Assembly: GCA_902495245.1 (NCBI GenBank)
Contig: CABUWI010000009.1
Span: 1 to 64,000 of the forward strand
Direction: 5' to 3'
Length of the DNA stretch: 64,000 bases
Origin: an uncultured Porphyromonadaceae bacterium
GTDB taxonomy: Bacteria; Bacteroidota; Bacteroidia; Bacteroidales; Muribaculaceae
In this document: one piece after another, positions 42,504 through 50,756 of the stretch
Numbering within the stretch: position 1 is the first letter of the stretch
How the letters are laid out: every line of letters starts with the position of its first letter
Notes under the pieces: generated by a model
What the model was told of the DNA's origin: nothing
Seen by the model: only the letters and a program-made list of their open reading frames with translations
Databases searched by the model: none
Made by a program: the position numbers and the translations under genes

Positions 42504-43883
42504 TTATTTCACGAAGATTTTCTCGGCTTTCGAGCCCTGCTGACGAATGAAGATGCCGTTTGCGGGCTTGGCCACGGCGCGGCCGCTGAGGTCGAAGTAG
42601 CGCACGGGAGCGTCGGCGTTCCCGGCGGGAGCGATTGCGCGGAGACCGGCGACATCATAGTAGTCGGCGAACTCGATTTTGACTTCAGGCACGCTGGGAA
42701 TGGCCTGAGGATTGTCTTCCGGAGCGATTTTGCGGATATAGGTCAGCGGATAGCCGTAAACGGGATCCGTCTCCAGATCGGCGCGCATATTCTCAAAAAC
42801 CATTATCTCACCATCGGCAGCCATGACGGAATAAATTAACATTTCCAGACCGAATTCATTTACGACATACTGCTCGCTTTCCTTCATGACTTCGGTTAGC
42901 GGCTCTTCGCCTTCTTCCTCGGCCGGGTAAGTAACATCGGTCTGTGTCAGAGCGCGGTAACTGCCATAATTGTCTTCAATGTAGTTGGTGGTTACTACCT
43001 TATAAGTCATGCCGCCGCCATAGTCGGTAAATTGCTCGACCGAGTATGAGCCGATGAACTCGTCGTTGAGATTATATGTGGCTCTCAGCTGCGTGTCAGT
43101 GCCATACTGGGTAACGGTTGCGGAGGCGATGCGGTTATTTTCATAGATGAGGCTTTCAGTGTCATAAATCTGGCCGTCGAAAGCGTCCCAGACGATGTCG
43201 CTGTAAACCATCTGGCTCTCCCACTCCATGGTTTCGCCGTAGTTTTCCAGCTTGACATATTCAAAGCGGTTGGCCTTGCCGTCTTCGCCATATTCGACGA
43301 GGTAGCGCTCGGTGGGATCCATTTTGCCTTCGTAGGGCACGGCGATTTCAACCGAGGTGATGTTGCCGTCGGCGTTGCGGGTGATGGTGCGGGTGTAGCT
43401 GTTGCCCGTCTCTACCCACTGGCCGTCCCTGTACATTTTCGTTACGGCCTTGATGGGCAGCGTTTTGATGATGGGGTCAAACTCGCGCTCGAGCAGTTCG
43501 GAGGGCGTGAAGGTTGCGCCGTTGTCTTCCGACACTTCGCGCAGGCGATAGGTCATATAGCCCACCTCGTTATACTTGAGCGTTTCGCGCAAGATGCCGT
43601 CTTCGCTGATGATGTCGACCACCTCTTCCATACCGTCGGGATAGTATTTGGTTTTGTAGGTCTCGTCGAGCGCCCATGCTCCGTCTTCGTATGAGTACAC
43701 ACGGCGGGTGGCCGCACCCCAGACGGGCTTCACCTCTTCGGCGGCGGCACGACGGGCACGCAGCGAGGCAATTTCGGGCACTTTCAAAGCGGCACGGACT
43801 TCTGCGGGCGACTTGGCCGGAGCTTCGCCCGGAGCGATCGAGGCCATCAGGGCAATTGCTGCAAATGCGTAGAATTTTTTCAT
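42504..43883 (-). CDS. Secreted protein of unknown function with type-IX-like tail
   Basis: A 459-aa exported protein (signal peptide MKKFYAFAAIALMASIAPGEAPA, given as MKKFYAFAAIALMASI then APGEAPA). The body has repeated Tyr-rich beta strands such as WALDETYKTKYYPDG, LKYNEVGYMTYRL, RYLVEYGEDGKANRFEYV and TYNLNDEFIGSYSVEQF. These recall YD/RHS-like repeats of Bacteroidales surface proteins, but the family is not recognised. The C-terminus VRYFDLSGRAVAKPANGIFI followed by EKIFVK is a short type-IX-like tail. It lies just upstream of porV, though a terminator separates them. Confidence 0.78.
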   Translation of the reverse strand: MKKFYAFAAIALMASIAPGEAPAKSPAEVRAALKVPEIASLRARRAAAEEVKPVWGAATRRVYSYEDGAWALDETYKTKYYPDGMEEVVDIISEDGILRETLKYNEVGYMTYRLREVSEDNGATFTPSELLEREFDPIIKTLPIKAVTKMYRDGQWVETGNSYTRTITRNADGNITSVEIAVPYEGKMDPTERYLVEYGEDGKANRFEYVKLENYGETMEWESQMVYSDIVWDAFDGQIYDTESLIYENNRIASATVTQYGTDTQLRATYNLNDEFIGSYSVEQFTDYGGGMTYKVVTTNYIEDNYGSYRALTQTDVTYPAEEEGEEPLTEVMKESEQYVVNEFGLEMLIYSVMAADGEIMVFENMRADLETDPVYGYPLTYIRKIAPEDNPQAIPSVPEVKIEFADYYDVAGLRAIAPAGNADAPVRYFDLSGRAVAKPANGIFIRQQGSKAEKIFVK

Positions 43884-43927
43884 GTTGTTTGGTTTGTTTG
43901 ATACATTAACATTTAGGTTAGACGCGG

Positions 43928-43935
43928 CAAATTTA
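43928..43935 (-). promoter_or_regulatory. -7 promoter box for the secreted protein gene
   Basis: TAAATTTG on the reverse strand, 44 bp before the ATG at 43883, fits TAnnTTTG. The nearest TTG is 24 bp upstream, wider than usual. Confidence 0.45.
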
Positions 43936-43989
43936 ACTATTTTAATCCTTCGCCAGACACAATTAACATAGATTAACATCTGTTTTGCG

Positions 43990-43997
43990 TAACTTTG
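43990..43997 (+). promoter_or_regulatory. -7 promoter box for the holB operon
   Basis: TAACTTTGC lies 5 bp before the ATG at 44003, so the transcript would be nearly leaderless. No clear TTG is found upstream. Confidence 0.5.
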
Positions 43998-44002
43998 CAC
44001 AT

Positions 44003-45121
44003 ATGAAGTTTAGCGATGTCGCCGGCCATGAGTCGGCCAAGCGCCGCATGGTGCAGATGGTAAAGGCGGGGCGGTTGCCCCACGCGCTGTTGATTTCAGG
44101 CCCCGTGGGCTCGGGCGAGATGATGCTCGCGCGGGCCTTGGCTCAGTATCTTCACTGCACGGGCCGCGACGCCGACGCCGACGACAGCTGCGGCCGCTGC
44201 CCCTCATGCATTCAGCATCAGGCGCTCAACCACGTCGACCTGCATTTTGCCTTTCCGATTCTGAAAAAAGGAAGCGGAACGACGCTGTGCGACGACTGGC
44301 TGGCCGAGTGGCGCGAGTTCATCACGTCAGACCCGCTGATGGACTTCAGGCAATGGCCCGCAATGCTCGGCAAGCCGAACGGCCAGCCGACAATCTATGC
44401 CGACGAGGCCGATTCGCTGCAGCGCAAGATGGCGTTGACGGCGCGCTCGTCCGACCTGAACATCGCGCTGGTCTGGCTGCCCGAAAAACTGCAGCCCGCA
44501 GCGGCCAACGCCCTGCTGAAGCTGATTGAGGAGCCCGAAGAGGGGTCGCTGTTCATTTTTGTCAGCAACTCGCCGGCCGAGATTCTGCCGACAATCTATT
44601 CGCGCTGCCAGCGCATCGAGCTGCGGCGCCTGAGCGACGAGACGGTGGCCGACGCAATCGGCGGCGGCATGAACCGCGCCGACGCCATGGCCGCGGCCCA
44701 TCTGGCCGAAGGCAACATCATCGCCGCCCGCGAGGCGCTTGAGGCCGCCGACGGCAACCGCGACCTGACGCTGTTTGCCGATCTGATGCGCAACGCCTAC
44801 GGCCGCAAGGTCGGCGAACTGAAAAAATGGAGCGAGAAGACGAGCGAGCTCGGCCGCGACGCCATCTGCCGTTTTCTGGAATATTGCCAGCGCATGGTGC
44901 GCGAAAATTTCATTCTCAACCTCCGCGCCGAGGGCCTCAACTACCTATCGGCCGCCGAGGGGCAGTTCAGCGCGCGCTTCTACCCGTTCATCAACGAACG
45001 CAACGTCGAAGAGACCGTCAGCGAGCTTGACAGCGCAATCACCGACATCAGGGGCAACGGCAGCCCGAAGATTGTGCTGTTTGACCTGGCAATCAAGATA
45101 ATCATTTTATTGCGCAAGTAA
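44003..45121 (+). CDS. holB: DNA polymerase III clamp-loader delta' subunit
   Basis: A 372-aa AAA+ protein of the clamp loader that places the sliding clamp on primed DNA. The start MKFSDVAGHESAKRRM follows the -7 box directly. The P-loop is degenerate (SGPVGSGEMML, Glu instead of Lys), as expected for delta', which does not hydrolyse ATP. A zinc module has Cys52, Cys63, Cys66 and Cys69 (CGRCPSCIQ). The sensor stretch LLKLIEEPEEGSLFIFVSN follows. It is joined without a gap to the AddB-like nuclease gene. Confidence 0.9.
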   Translation: MKFSDVAGHESAKRRMVQMVKAGRLPHALLISGPVGSGEMMLARALAQYLHCTGRDADADDSCGRCPSCIQHQALNHVDLHFAFPILKKGSGTTLCDDWLAEWREFITSDPLMDFRQWPAMLGKPNGQPTIYADEADSLQRKMALTARSSDLNIALVWLPEKLQPAAANALLKLIEEPEEGSLFIFVSNSPAEILPTIYSRCQRIELRRLSDETVADAIGGGMNRADAMAAAHLAEGNIIAAREALEAADGNRDLTLFADLMRNAYGRKVGELKKWSEKTSELGRDAICRFLEYCQRMVRENFILNLRAEGLNYLSAAEGQFSARFYPFINERNVEETVSELDSAITDIRGNGSPKIVLFDLAIKIIILLRK

Positions 45122-48097
45122 ATGCACGAGTTTCTCAACGCAATTGCCGACGGCTATCTGCGCGACCCCGAGGCGACGCACTACACGTTTGTGTTTCCCA
45201 ACATGCGCTCGCGCCGCTACTTTGCCGAGCGCCTCGCCGCCGGCGGAATCGACAGCCGCCGGGCCTCGTCGATGTGCCTGACACTGACCCGCCTGGTCGA
45301 GGAGGCGTCGGGCATGAAAAAAACGTCGACCGAGCGGCTGCTCTATATTCTCTATCGGGCCTATTGCAACGTGCGCGCCCGCAACGGCGCCGACTCGGGC
45401 ACCGAAACGTTTGACCGCTTCCGCTACTGGGGGCGCATGCTGCTGAGCGACTTCGACGATGTTGACCGCGCGCTGGCCGACCCCGCCGAGGTGTTTCGCA
45501 ACGTCGAGGATTACAAGGAGATTCAGTCGTTCTATCTGACTCCGGAACAGGAGAGAATCATTCGCGACTACTGGGGCGACGACCCCTACTGGAGCGCGGC
45601 GCTCAACGGCCGCAAAGGCGTCAGGACCGATGACCTGCCCTTTTGGAATCACGTGAATCCGGGCCATGAACCCGACCGCAAATTCACCCAGCTCTGGGCC
45701 ATGCTCGGCGACATCTATGCGGAGTTCAGGCGTCTGCTCGACGCCGGGGGCGAGTGCTACCCCGCAATGGCATGCCGCGCCGTGGCCGACCGGCTGGCCG
45801 CCGACCCGGCGGCGCTCCCCTTCGGGCCGAAGCGGTTCGTGTTCATCGGCTTCAGCCGGCTCACCAACGCCGAACTGGTAATCTTCGACAGGCTGAAAGA
45901 CCGCGCCCACTTCTATTGGGACTACGACCCCGCGCTGATGGATCATTGCGGCCCCGCCAACTGCGCCGGGCGCCTCGTGGGCAACTACGCGCGCAGGTTC
46001 ACGGCGCAGTCGCCCTACGTTGAGCTGCCCCCCTGCCCCGCCGTCCACAAGGTGGAGGTAATCGGAGTGCCCTCGGCCTCGGCCCAGGCCAAGGTTGCGG
46101 CCCGGCGCCTCACCGACGCCAACACCGCGCTGGTGCTGGCCGACGAGTCGATGCTCGTGCCGATGCTCACTTCCGTGCCCCATGACCGCTATGAGAAGCT
46201 GAACGTAACGATGGGCTACCCGATGCGCTATTCCTCGCTGGCCCAGTTCTATTCGCTGCTGACGTCGATGCAGCTGAGGCTGAGCTACGACGCCGCCGAT
46301 GTGCCGGTGTTCTTCCATGACGATGTCATCGCGCTGGTTTCCCACCCGGGCCTGCGCTCGCGCATGCCGCGCGAGTGTGCCGCGCTGGTGGCGTCGATGA
46401 GGCGCAACGGGCTTTACAATCTGCCGGCAAACCGCCTGGACCCTGACTCCGAAGCCCTGAGGCCGCTCTTCGAGCCGGTGGGCCGCGACGCAGGGGCGCG
46501 CGAAACGGCGGCCTACGTGCGGTCGGTGCTCGACTTCGCCGCCGCCCGGGGCATGTTGAGCAGCATCGACCGCGAGTGTGCCGACGTAATAAAGGGCATG
46601 GTCGAGCAGATTACCCAATGCTGCGAGGAGTTTGACATCGCCACTGACCGGCGTACGTTTTTCGAGACAATTGACCGCACAATCATGCAGCGCTCGCTGC
46701 CGCTCGAGGGCGAGACCTTCGAGGCCATGCAGATTATGGGCGTCGGCGAGACGCGCTCGCTCGGCTTCGACAACGTCGTGATGCTCTCGATGAGCGACGA
46801 CATATATCCCGGTCGCGACAAGGCGCGCTCGTTCATTCCCGAAGCGCTGCGACGCGCCTACGGTTTGCCGACGGCCGACGTGGCCGAGGCCGAACAGGCC
46901 TATCAGTTCTATCGAATCCTGAGCCGCGCGCACCGCCTGACGCTCATCTACGACGCCCGCTGCGGCGCGCTGCGTCAGGGCGAGCCGTCGCGCTACATCA
47001 CCCAGCTGCGCTTCCTCAACTTTCCCGGCGTGGAACTGACGTCGTCAATGGTGTCGTTCGCCAACCCCAAGGCCGGCCGCAAGGCGCTGATTCAGCCGGG
47101 GCAGACACTGGCCAAGACTCCCGAGCTGCTGGAGGAGCTGCACAAGTTTGCCGACCCCGAACACATCGACACCCACCGCCTGTCGGCCAGCCGCCTCAAG
47201 GGCTATCTGAACTGCCCGCTGGCCTTCTTCCTCGCCACGGTCGACGGCATCGACATTCCCGAGCCCGACAAGGAGGAACCCGGAGCGGCCGAACACGGCA
47301 GTGTGGTCCACGAGGCGGCCGAGCGCATCTACGGCCGGTTCATGGCCGAGCGCGACGGCGACGTCGAGGCCGCCGACCTGCAGGCGCTCATCGACGGCAC
47401 CGACGGCGGCATGCTCGACCGCGAGCTTGAGCGCGCAATGAAGATTCACCTGCTCCACTGTGCCCCCGACGCCGTCGAGTCGACCGCCCTGGGCGAGAAA
47501 GAGCTGATGTATAAAGCCGTGCTGAGGCTGCAGCTCGAGTCGCTGTTTCGCCGCGACATGGCCGACGCACCCTTCCGTATTCTCGGCGTCGAGGCCTCCG
47601 AGGTGTTCAGCTGGCAGGTAAAGCCGGGGCTGACCGTGAACTTCCGCATCATCATTGACCGCATTGACCGCCTCAAGCGCCCCGGGGGCGACATCGTGCG
47701 CATAATCGACTACAAGACAGGCGCCGATGCCACCGAATTCAGCGACATGGACTCGCTGTTTGCACTCGGCGCGCCGCATCGCGCGTCGGCCATCTTCCAG
47801 CTGCTGCTCTATTGCGAGGCATATCTGGCGCTCCACCCCGAGGCGACGGCCGAGAGCCTGCGCCCGCAGATTTTCAAGCTGAAAGAAATCGGCGACGAAG
47901 CCTTCGGCCTGCTCGGCATGGGGTCGCGCCGCGCAAAGACCTACGTGGAGATTGACAACTACGCGCAGGTGGCCGAAGCATTCCGCGAGCAATTACACGC
48001 CATGTTCGACCGGCTGTTCGACCCCGAGGTCGAAATTGAGCGCGCGGCCGACGACGGCTGCTGCAAGTTCTGTAACTTCAAGGCCCTGTGCCACTGA
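45122..48097 (+). CDS. AddB-like PD-(D/E)XK nuclease
   Basis: A 991-aa protein resembling the AddB subunit of the AddAB helicase-nuclease used in double-strand break repair. The N-terminal part is an inactivated helicase-like region without a clear Walker A. The C-terminal nuclease domain (about 680-980) has RLKGYLNCPLAFFL with Cys698 and the catalytic motif RIIDYKTGAD (Asp863, Lys865). A cysteine cluster CCKFCNFKALC at the end could bind an iron-sulfur cluster. Its usual partner AddA is not adjacent. It sits directly between holB and hemW. Confidence 0.85.
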   Translation: MHEFLNAIADGYLRDPEATHYTFVFPNMRSRRYFAERLAAGGIDSRRASSMCLTLTRLVEEASGMKKTSTERLLYILYRAYCNVRARNGADSGTETFDRFRYWGRMLLSDFDDVDRALADPAEVFRNVEDYKEIQSFYLTPEQERIIRDYWGDDPYWSAALNGRKGVRTDDLPFWNHVNPGHEPDRKFTQLWAMLGDIYAEFRRLLDAGGECYPAMACRAVADRLAADPAALPFGPKRFVFIGFSRLTNAELVIFDRLKDRAHFYWDYDPALMDHCGPANCAGRLVGNYARRFTAQSPYVELPPCPAVHKVEVIGVPSASAQAKVAARRLTDANTALVLADESMLVPMLTSVPHDRYEKLNVTMGYPMRYSSLAQFYSLLTSMQLRLSYDAADVPVFFHDDVIALVSHPGLRSRMPRECAALVASMRRNGLYNLPANRLDPDSEALRPLFEPVGRDAGARETAAYVRSVLDFAAARGMLSSIDRECADVIKGMVEQITQCCEEFDIATDRRTFFETIDRTIMQRSLPLEGETFEAMQIMGVGETRSLGFDNVVMLSMSDDIYPGRDKARSFIPEALRRAYGLPTADVAEAEQAYQFYRILSRAHRLTLIYDARCGALRQGEPSRYITQLRFLNFPGVELTSSMVSFANPKAGRKALIQPGQTLAKTPELLEELHKFADPEHIDTHRLSASRLKGYLNCPLAFFLATVDGIDIPEPDKEEPGAAEHGSVVHEAAERIYGRFMAERDGDVEAADLQALIDGTDGGMLDRELERAMKIHLLHCAPDAVESTALGEKELMYKAVLRLQLESLFRRDMADAPFRILGVEASEVFSWQVKPGLTVNFRIIIDRIDRLKRPGGDIVRIIDYKTGADATEFSDMDSLFALGAPHRASAIFQLLLYCEAYLALHPEATAESLRPQIFKLKEIGDEAFGLLGMGSRRAKTYVEIDNYAQVAEAFREQLHAMFDRLFDPEVEIERAADDGCCKFCNFKALCH

Positions 48098-48112
48098 CCC
48101 CCGCTTCCCCCC

Positions 48113-49168
48113 ATGGCCGGCCTCTACGTCCACATTCCCTTCTGCCGCTCAAAGTGCGCCTACTGCGACTTCTATTCCGGCCCTCTGCGCGGATTCGAGC
48201 CTGAGGCATATGCCGACGCGCTGATGCGCGAGCTCCGGGCGCGATGCCGCGAGGTCGGCGAGCTGCAGACTGTCTACATCGGCGGCGGCACACCCTCAAC
48301 CATGCCCCCGGCGCTCCTTGCGCCGCTGCTCGCCCTCGCTCCGGGCGAGCGCACGGTCGAGGTGAACCCCGACGACATCACTCCGGCCTATGCCGACGCC
48401 CTGCTCCACGCGGGCGCCAACCGCGTCAGCATGGGCATTCAGAGTCTCGACGACGCCGAACTCCGCGCCGTGGGCCGGCGCCACACCGCAGCCGCGGCCG
48501 TCGCCGCCTACCGCACGCTGCGTGCCGCCGGATTCGCCAACATCAGCCTCGACCTCATATACGGCCTCCCCGGCCAGACGCCCGACGGCTGGCGCCGCAC
48601 ACTGGAGGCCACGCTCGCCCTCGGGCCCGACCATCTGTCGGCCTACCTGCTCAGCTACGAACCGGGCACGCGCCTCGACGCCATGCGCCGCGCCGGCAAG
48701 GTCGCCGAAGCCTCTGACGAGGCGGCCGAGCTGATGTATGCCACCCTCTGCGAGCTGACGCGCGCCGCCGGCATGACCCACTACGAGATTTCAAACTTCG
48801 CGATGCCCGGCCGCGAGGCGCGCCACAACGCCGCCTACTGGGACGGCACCCCCTATCTCGGCCTCGGCCCCGGCGCCCACAGCTTCGACGGCACCCTGCG
48901 CCGCTACAATCCCTCAGACCTCAAGGCCTACATGGCCGCACCCGACCACGCCGCCACCATTGACGAAGAAACGGCCGCCAACCGCTTCAACGACACCGTC
49001 ATGACCGCCCTGCGCACCGCCCGCGGCCTCGACCCCGCGCTCCTCACCCCCGCCGAACTCGCCACTGCCCGCCGCCTGCTCGAACCCACCCCCGACGGTC
49101 GCCTCCGCATCGCCGAATCCGCCTGGCTCCGCTCCGACCCCATCATCATCTCCCTCCTGAGAGTCTAA
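48113..49168 (+). CDS. hemW: HemW-like radical SAM protein
   Basis: A 351-aa radical SAM protein of the HemW (formerly HemN-like) family, a heme chaperone rather than a true coproporphyrinogen oxidase. The N-terminus MAGLYVHIPFCRSKCAYCDFY has the CxxxCxxC cluster at 11, 15 and 18 (followed by Tyr-Phe-like YCDFY). VYIGGGTPSTMP, EVNPDDITPAYA, NRVSMGIQSLDD and HYEISNFAMPG are typical. The lack of a HemN-specific N-terminal extension supports HemW. Its TAA stop lies within the first unit of the 9-bp repeat array. Confidence 0.92.
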   Translation: MAGLYVHIPFCRSKCAYCDFYSGPLRGFEPEAYADALMRELRARCREVGELQTVYIGGGTPSTMPPALLAPLLALAPGERTVEVNPDDITPAYADALLHAGANRVSMGIQSLDDAELRAVGRRHTAAAAVAAYRTLRAAGFANISLDLIYGLPGQTPDGWRRTLEATLALGPDHLSAYLLSYEPGTRLDAMRRAGKVAEASDEAAELMYATLCELTRAAGMTHYEISNFAMPGREARHNAAYWDGTPYLGLGPGAHSFDGTLRRYNPSDLKAYMAAPDHAATIDEETAANRFNDTVMTALRTARGLDPALLTPAELATARRLLEPTPDGRLRIAESAWLRSDPIIISLLRV

Positions 49169-49221
49169 TTAGTCCAATTAGTCCAATTAGTCTAATTAGA
49201 CCTATTAGACCTATTAGTTTA
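49162..49221. repeat. 9-bp tandem repeat array, left flank of the four-helix-bundle gene
   Basis: About six units of AGTCTAATT or close variants (CAATTAGTC, CTATTAGAC) run from the hemW stop into the stop codon of the four-helix-bundle gene. The same unit recurs on the other side of that gene at 49809-49859. Confidence 0.85.
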
Positions 49222-49773
49222 GTCCTTGTTAGTGCGGGCCTTGATGCGGGCGTTATACATCTGCTCCTTGATGCCGCCGGTCTTGAGGAAGTCGGCCTGA
49301 AGCCTCTCCAGGAGTTTGCGCAGAAAAACGTCGGTCTGATGAATGAGAGTAATGGCAATGTTAGCGGTCGTTTCGGGAGAGCGCTGTTTAATTGCCTCCA
49401 GATAAAATTCAGAGTCATTGTGCATTGAGCAAACGCGCCTGGTGCGTGCTGCCTTTTCGGAGTTAATGTCCCATTTTGTCAGGCCGCGGACTCTGAGAAA
49501 ATCTTCATAGTCCAGCAATAGTTCCTGAAGGCTCGCACGGGCCACGTTTACGAGCTTTAGCTCGGTTTCGGCAGACGTAGCGGCTGCCGAAGAGCCTTCC
49601 GCAATGTTTTGCCGGCCGCTGCGTGCTGCCTGAATCATCTGGTCGACAGTTCGGTCGCTCTTCGACAGGTAAGTATGGGCAAAATAGTAGGTGATGTCAT
49701 AGATACATTCCGCCTTCTGAAAAGCTATCAGCTTGCGATAGTTGCCCTTTTTAGGAAGAAACGTGTCGGCCAT
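49219..49773 (-). CDS. Four-helix-bundle protein (23S rRNA intervening-sequence type)
   Basis: A 184-aa helical protein of the S23/IVP four-helix-bundle family with the Bacteroidales-type suffix. Visible features are LIAFQKAECIYDITYYF, SDRTVDQMIQAARSGRQNIAEG, ELKLVNVARASLQELLLDYEDFL and the C-terminal NIAITLIHQTDVFLRKLLER (each shortened or split from a continuous helix). Relatives are encoded in insertions within 23S rRNA genes, but this one is in intergenic DNA between hemW and the kinase-like gene. It is framed on both sides by arrays of one 9-bp unit, like a small mobile insertion. The molecular function is unknown. Confidence 0.88.
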   Translation of the reverse strand: MADTFLPKKGNYRKLIAFQKAECIYDITYYFAHTYLSKSDRTVDQMIQAARSGRQNIAEGSSAAATSAETELKLVNVARASLQELLLDYEDFLRVRGLTKWDINSEKAARTRRVCSMHNDSEFYLEAIKQRSPETTANIAITLIHQTDVFLRKLLERLQADFLKTGGIKEQMYNARIKARTNKD

Positions 49774-49808
49774 CTCGCAGAGAAATTTTGTGAGTTAAAT
49801 AATTATTA

Positions 49809-49859
49809 TTTGACTAATTAGTCTAATTGGTCTAATTTGACTAATTGGGTGAGTTGAGT
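49809..49859. repeat. 9-bp tandem repeat array, right flank, coding for a kinase tail
   Basis: Units TGACTAATT, AGTCTAATT, GGTCTAATT, TGACTAATT and degenerate GGGTGAGTTGAGTCAG continue the 9-bp pattern. Because nine is a multiple of three, the reverse strand reads as repeated Gln-Leu-x triplets at the C-terminus of the phosphotransferase (LTQLTQLVKLDQLD). Confidence 0.85.
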
Positions 49860-50756
49860 CAGCTGCGGCAAGGCGCGCAAAGTTGCGCGCAGCGACGCGA
49901 GGGCCGGGGGAATGGAGCGCAGAAAATGCTCCTTGCCTTCGAGGCGCCCGCGGAAGCCGTAGGCGCCGAGGGCCTGGAGCAGGCGCAGCACGACCACGGC
50001 GGGCAGCGACTCGCGAAAGCACCCCTCGTCAAGACCGCGGGCGCCGCAGTAGCGGCTCACCATCTCCGAGCGCAAAGCGTCGGGAAAGCCGGCGCGCGCC
50101 TGCCAGAGGAAGGAGACGACGTCGTAGTGGGCCGGACCGAGGCGCGCGCCCTGAAAGTCGATGAGGCCGACGCGGCCGTCGTCGTCAACCATCACGTTGC
50201 GGCTCTGGAAGTCGCGCAGCATCAGTCCGCGCGGCCCGGCGGCGAGCACCATGTCGGCCAGCCGCTCGAAGTCGTCTTCAAGCGCCGGCTCGTCAATCTC
50301 CACCCCGGGCGTGGGTTTCAGAAAACAGTATTTGAAATAATTGAGGTCCCAGAAGATTGCGCGGCGGTCCATCTCGCTGACCTTGAAGCAGCGCGAATAG
50401 TCGATGCCGGCAACTGAATGGGCGCGCGCAAGCAGGTCGATGGCGTCGCCGACGAGGTCCGCGCGGTCAAGCATGTCGAAGAGCGCGCGACGCCCCAGCG
50501 AGGTCTGCACGTAGGCCATGCGGTCGGGCGAAACGGCCACGACGCGCGGCACTCTCACCCCCGCCTCGGCCAGCTTGGAGGCGAAATAGAAAAACGCCTC
50601 GTTTTCGTCGCGGTTGGTGCCGACGGTGGCGATGAACTCGGCGCCGTCGGCCATGGTCAGCCGCCAGTAGCGGCGGTTGCTGCCCGAGCCGCCGATGGGC
50701 TCCGCGCCCATCGGCTCGGCCGGCAGGAGCGAGAGGATTTCAGACGGTAGCTGCAT
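49818..50756 (-). CDS. Aminoglycoside phosphotransferase-fold kinase
   Basis: A 312-aa kinase of the APH/choline kinase fold, possibly an AmgK-like sugar kinase. The nucleotide loop is GGSGSNRRYWRLT. The catalytic loop RDFQSRNVMVD corresponds to HxDxxxxN but has Arg in place of His, and the metal motif is IDFQGARLGP. The start at 50756 (MQLPSEIL) is preferred, although an upstream ATG exists inside the ABC-F gene. It overlaps the ABC-F stop by 17 bp. The last 14 or so residues come from the 9-bp repeat array, so the natural C-terminus may have been extended. Substrate unknown. Confidence 0.82.
   Translation of the reverse strand: MQLPSEILSLLPAEPMGAEPIGGSGSNRRYWRLTMADGAEFIATVGTNRDENEAFFYFASKLAEAGVRVPRVVAVSPDRMAYVQTSLGRRALFDMLDRADLVGDAIDLLARAHSVAGIDYSRCFKVSEMDRRAIFWDLNYFKYCFLKPTPGVEIDEPALEDDFERLADMVLAAGPRGLMLRDFQSRNVMVDDDGRVGLIDFQGARLGPAHYDVVSFLWQARAGFPDALRSEMVSRYCGARGLDEGCFRESLPAVVVLRLLQALGAYGFRGRLEGKEHFLRSIPPALASLRATLRALPQLTQLTQLVKLDQLD

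Noticed and set aside
45107..46933. Reverse-strand open frame of 608 codons opposite the AddB-like gene
   Set aside because: Antisense shadow with unnatural composition and no motif. The forward frame has nuclease motifs and continuous coding sense.
49162..49859. 9-bp arrays as CRISPR or attachment sites
   Set aside because: The units are far too short for CRISPR. There is no integrase gene, and the arrays do not form single exact core copies.
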